From: an uncultured Methylocystaceae bacterium
GTDB lineage: Bacteria > Pseudomonadota > Alphaproteobacteria > Rhizobiales > Beijerinckiaceae
Direction: 5' to 3'
DNA: 9,543 bases
Assembly (NCBI GenBank): GCA_945956975.1
Contig: CAMFKC010000041.1
Coordinates: 1-9,543 of the forward strand
Positions 7,758-9,543 of the stretch are shown here, in pieces. The first letter of the stretch is position 1; every line of letters starts with the position of its first letter. The translations under genes and the position numbers were made by a program. Below the pieces are notes generated by a model. It did not search any database. It saw only the letters and a program-made list of their open reading frames with translations, and was not told the origin of the DNA.

Positions 7758-7763
7758 GGCAAC
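7746..7763. promoter_or_regulatory. Inverted repeat spanning the E1-like start codon; candidate operator or mRNA hairpin
   Basis: GTTGCC (7746-7751) and GGCAAC (7758-7763) are perfect 6-base arms around a 6-base spacer. In the minus-strand mRNA this would be a stem whose loop contains the AUG of the E1-like gene. On DNA it overlaps the proposed -35 box of the divergent regulator, where Lrp/AsnC autoregulation usually acts. The repeat itself is certain; whether it acts as an operator, a translational element or neither is not settled by the sequence. Confidence 0.4.
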
Positions 7764-7776
7764 ATTGGTGGATAAT
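7747..7776 (+). promoter_or_regulatory. Candidate sigma-70 promoter for the Lrp/AsnC regulator
   Basis: TTGCCG (7747-7752) and GATAAT (7771-7776) are separated by 18 bases, a fair match to TTGACA/TATAAT. Transcription would start near 7783 and leave a leader of about 30 bases before ATG 7812, with AGGTG (7796-7800) as a weak Shine-Dalgarno sequence. The -35 box lies within the first codons of the divergent E1-like gene, so a protein bound here would affect both directions. Confidence 0.45.
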
Positions 7777-7811
7777 GCAGATGGGTCGTCTCAGTCAGGT
7801 GAAATCAGCCA

Positions 7812-8273
7812 ATGCGTCTCCTTGACGGCATCGACCGCAAGATCGTCGCCGCTCTGCAGGCGGACGGCCGCATCACCACGCAGGAGCTGGCGGACAAGGT
7901 CGGCCTCTCGGCGTCGCCCTGCGCCCGGCGCGTGCGGTTGCTGGAAAAGGCGGGGATCATCAAGGGCTATGTCGCCGTGGTCGATCAGGCCAAGGTCGGC
8001 CTGCCGATCAGCGTCTTCGCCTCGGTGAAGCTGGAGCGGCAACGCGAGGAGGAACTGGATCGTTTCTCGCAGGCGATCCTGCGCTGGCCCGAGGTCGCGG
8101 ACTGCTATCTGATGACAGGCCAGCGCGACTATCTGCTGCGCATCGTCGTGCAGGATCTGGAAGCCTACGAGCGGTTCCTGAAGGACAAGCTGACGCGCCT
8201 GAAGGGGGTCGCCTCGATCGAGTCCAGCTTTGCGCTCGGCCAGGTCAAGCGCTCGAACGTGCTGCCGCTTTAG
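7812..8273 (+). CDS. Lrp/AsnC-family transcriptional regulator
   Basis: A 153-residue regulator of normal length for the feast/famine (Lrp/AsnC) family. The N-terminal helix-turn-helix covers about residues 5-50: it opens with LDGIDRKIVAALQADGR, and the recognition region is GLSASPCARRVRLLEKAGII. The RAM (AsnC_trans_reg) effector/oligomerisation domain follows from about residue 65, with the usual VADCYLMTGQRDYLLRIV segment in its middle. Lrp proteins form octamers or similar assemblies and sense amino acids or related small molecules. Only 54 bp separate it from the divergent E1-like gene, so that gene is its probable target along with itself; in Pseudomonas putida the Lrp-type MdeR is divergent from the mdeAB operon in a similar way. 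Its stop codon overlaps the stop of the convergent BKACE gene by four bases. The effector is unknown. Confidence 0.95.
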   Translation: MRLLDGIDRKIVAALQADGRITTQELADKVGLSASPCARRVRLLEKAGIIKGYVAVVDQAKVGLPISVFASVKLERQREEELDRFSQAILRWPEVADCYLMTGQRDYLLRIVVQDLEAYERFLKDKLTRLKGVASIESSFALGQVKRSNVLPL

Positions 8274-9145
8274 GCCCGATGCCCGAGCGCCGCGCGCACC
8301 TCGCGCGTGGCGGCCGGTTCGCCACCCGCGGCGCGGATCGCAGAAACCGCCTGTTCGACCCAGGCGCGGTTGGTCAGTTCGGTGCGCCACGGCGCATCCT
8401 CGAGACCCACGCGCACATGGCCGCCGCGCGCGACGGCCGGCGCGATCAGCGGGCGGATATCGACGCCGAGCCCCGCGACCATCCACGGCGCGCCTGGCGC
8501 GCATTCGGCCAGAAGCGCCAGATGCGTATCGAGATATTTCGGCTTGGTCGGAAAGCCCCACGCGAACTCGTCCGAAAACATGAAACGGTAGATAGGCTGC
8601 GGCAGGCCCGGCGTCGCGTCCGCGAGCGCTGCGCCGAGCCGCGTGAAGCCCGGCTCGTAGATGGCGTAACCCGGATGCAGCTTGCATTCTTGCGAGATGC
8701 GCAGGCCCTCGCGGATGTCCGCCATCGAATTCTGATACACAAACCCGGCGGCCTCATCGCCTGCTTCGTCGAAGCGCAGGAAGTTGCAAGAGCCGGGATC
8801 GCAGACCGTCAATTCGAGCAGGCCGCGCCGCGCGAGTTCCGCCGTATGCGCGAACCGCGCCTGCGCATTGGCGCTCGCATAGTCGGAGCCGGCGAGCGGG
8901 ATCGTGGGATAGACGATCACGTCGGCCTTCGCGCGGATCCCTTCGATGATGCGCGCGTAGATCTCCCACTCGTCCTTCTGCCGTCCCGTCGAGGCGTCAT
9001 AGGCGTGGACGTGGACGATGGCTGCGCCTGCCTCCGCCGCAGCGCGGCCGTCGGCGACGATCTCCTCCACGGCGACGGGAATGCCGGGCTGGCGCTCCCG
9101 GCCCCACGGCCCGTTCAATGCGGCTTCGATCCAGACCTTGGCCAT
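8270..9145 (-). CDS. Beta-keto acid cleavage enzyme (BKACE, DUF849/3-keto-5-aminohexanoate cleavage family)
   Basis: A 291-residue TIM-barrel enzyme of the family that condenses a beta-keto acid with acetyl-CoA to give acetoacetate and a new acyl-CoA, the founding member being Kce of lysine fermentation. The zinc-binding HxH is His45/His47 in VHVHAYD. VRVGLED (244-250) supplies the conserved arginine and glutamate (R245, E249), the latter matching the third zinc ligand of Kce. All key residues appear present, so it should be active, but the family covers many substrates and this one cannot be told from sequence alone. ATG 9145 is preferred: MAKVWIEAALNG matches the usual family start and GAGAGG lies 4 bases upstream. 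A GTG at 9175 would add ten poorly conserved residues. It lies 67 bp downstream of the unrecognised gene on the same strand and ends tail-to-tail with the Lrp gene. Confidence 0.95.
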   Translation of the reverse strand: MAKVWIEAALNGPWGRERQPGIPVAVEEIVADGRAAAEAGAAIVHVHAYDASTGRQKDEWEIYARIIEGIRAKADVIVYPTIPLAGSDYASANAQARFAHTAELARRGLLELTVCDPGSCNFLRFDEAGDEAAGFVYQNSMADIREGLRISQECKLHPGYAIYEPGFTRLGAALADATPGLPQPIYRFMFSDEFAWGFPTKPKYLDTHLALLAECAPGAPWMVAGLGVDIRPLIAPAVARGGHVRVGLEDAPWRTELTNRAWVEQAVSAIRAAGGEPAATREVRAALGHRA

Positions 9146-9184
9146 GGCGCCTCTCAGCTCAGGCAGACGCGCCACGACGGGTAT

Positions 9185-9209
9185 GCGCGTGGCGCTTTGG
9201 CCACTGCGC
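9185..9209. other. Intercistronic hairpin between the edge gene and BKACE
   Basis: GCGC plus GTGGC (9185-9193) pair with GCCAC and GCGC (9200-9209) around a 6-base loop, with one bulged T at 9205. On the minus strand, the direction of both flanking genes, no U-run follows, so it looks more like an RNA-stabilising or processing element than a terminator. On the plus strand it is followed by GTTTTA, a weak terminator-like tail, but no plus-strand gene is nearby except the Lrp regulator almost 1 kb upstream. Confidence 0.35.
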
Positions 9210-9212
9210 GTT

Positions 9213-9543
9213 TTACGCGCGCTCGCCGGCGCCGATCAAGGCGAGCAGGGCGTCCTTCACCCGCAGGCCCGGCGTCAGACCGGCTGCGATCGCCAGCGCA
9301 TTGGCGTGGCTGATGACGCCGTGTTCCCACATGTCCATGCTGTCGCCGATGCAGCCGGTCTCGTGGCTGATTGCGCCGGCCGCGACGCCGCGCGCCTGCA
9401 ACATGTCCAGCGCCAGGATGCCCGCCCTGTTCTTGCCGACGCCGGCGTCGTTGAAGAATACGCTGGCGAGCTGCGTCTCCAGCGCGAACTCGCCCGAACT
9501 CGCGCCGCCGTGCGAGGCGGAGACGACATGGGCGCCCTTGTCC
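9213..9543 (-). CDS. Unrecognised protein, C-terminal part; N-terminus beyond the right edge
   Basis: The minus-strand frame is open from the right edge to TAA at 9213 and shows 109 residues of coding-like, well-balanced composition. I do not recognise the family. Visible features: a glycine-rich VVSASHGGASSGEF near the start of the visible part, the segment FFNDAGVGKNRAGILALDML, an SHETGCIGDSMDMWEHGVISHANALA stretch rich in Gly, His and acidic residues, and a short C-terminal helix ending GAGERA. SHGG and NDAGVGK look like conserved small-molecule or phosphate-binding loops of a soluble alpha/beta protein; that is inference. No signal peptide or membrane segment is seen in this part. It probably shares a transcript with the BKACE gene 67 bp downstream, with the hairpin at 9185-9209 between them, and may act in the same pathway. 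Internal TTG/ATG codons (for example near 9404) are not needed as starts, because the frame and its motifs continue upstream of them. Confidence 0.75.
   Translation of the reverse strand, partial: DKGAHVVSASHGGASSGEFALETQLASVFFNDAGVGKNRAGILALDMLQARGVAAGAISHETGCIGDSMDMWEHGVISHANALAIAAGLTPGLRVKDALLALIGAGERA

Noticed and set aside
1..9543. CRISPR array, tRNA/rRNA gene, transposase or attachment site
   Set aside because: I saw no spaced direct repeats, no cloverleaf or rRNA-like stretch, no transposase motifs and no flanking terminal repeats.

Overview
The window looks like chromosomal DNA of a high-GC alphaproteobacterium, most likely of the Hyphomicrobiales/Rhizobiales. That is an inference from strong G/C third-position bias and from the gene families present; there is no rRNA, tRNA or other marker gene here. 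It is dense accessory metabolism: eight protein genes, two cut by the window edges, in short transcription units that alternate strand. I see no mobile element, CRISPR array, RNA gene or broken gene.

Layout, left to right. (1) Minus strand, 1-2236: an SCP-x-type thiolase followed by an AMP-forming acyl-CoA synthetase, overlapping at a GTGA junction; the synthetase runs off the left edge. A perfect 15-bp palindrome lies 37 bp upstream of the thiolase start over a possible -10 box. (2) 2237-2572: a 336-bp divergent intergenic region. (3) Plus strand, 2573-5199: a RuBisCO-like protein (form IV) and a DUF1537 acid-sugar kinase, joined by an ATGA overlap. (4) Minus strand, 5295-7757: an 820-residue thiamin-diphosphate enzyme of the homodimeric 2-oxoacid dehydrogenase E1 type. 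(5) Plus strand, 7812-8273: an Lrp/AsnC-family regulator, divergent from (4). (6) Minus strand, 8270-9543: a beta-keto acid cleavage enzyme (BKACE, DUF849), preceded in the same direction by the C-terminal part of an unrecognised protein that runs off the right edge.

How they may work together. A DUF1537 kinase next to an RLP is the arrangement known from D-apiose/D-apionate catabolism, where the kinase (OiaK) phosphorylates 3-oxo-isoapionate and an RLP (OiaX or OiaT) decarboxylates or transcarboxylates/hydrolyses the product. Here the pair stands alone, without the upstream dehydrogenase, lactonase, oxidoisomerase or a transporter, so its substrate is open. The E1-like enzyme and its divergent Lrp regulator recall the mdeB/mdeR part of the Pseudomonas methionine-catabolic locus, but without the methionine gamma-lyase. 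The BKACE, thiolase and CoA ligase could all handle beta-keto or CoA-linked fragments. The most notable items are the isolated RLP-kinase operon, the E1/Lrp pair whose shared control region holds an inverted repeat around the enzyme's start codon, and the unrecognised protein upstream of the BKACE.
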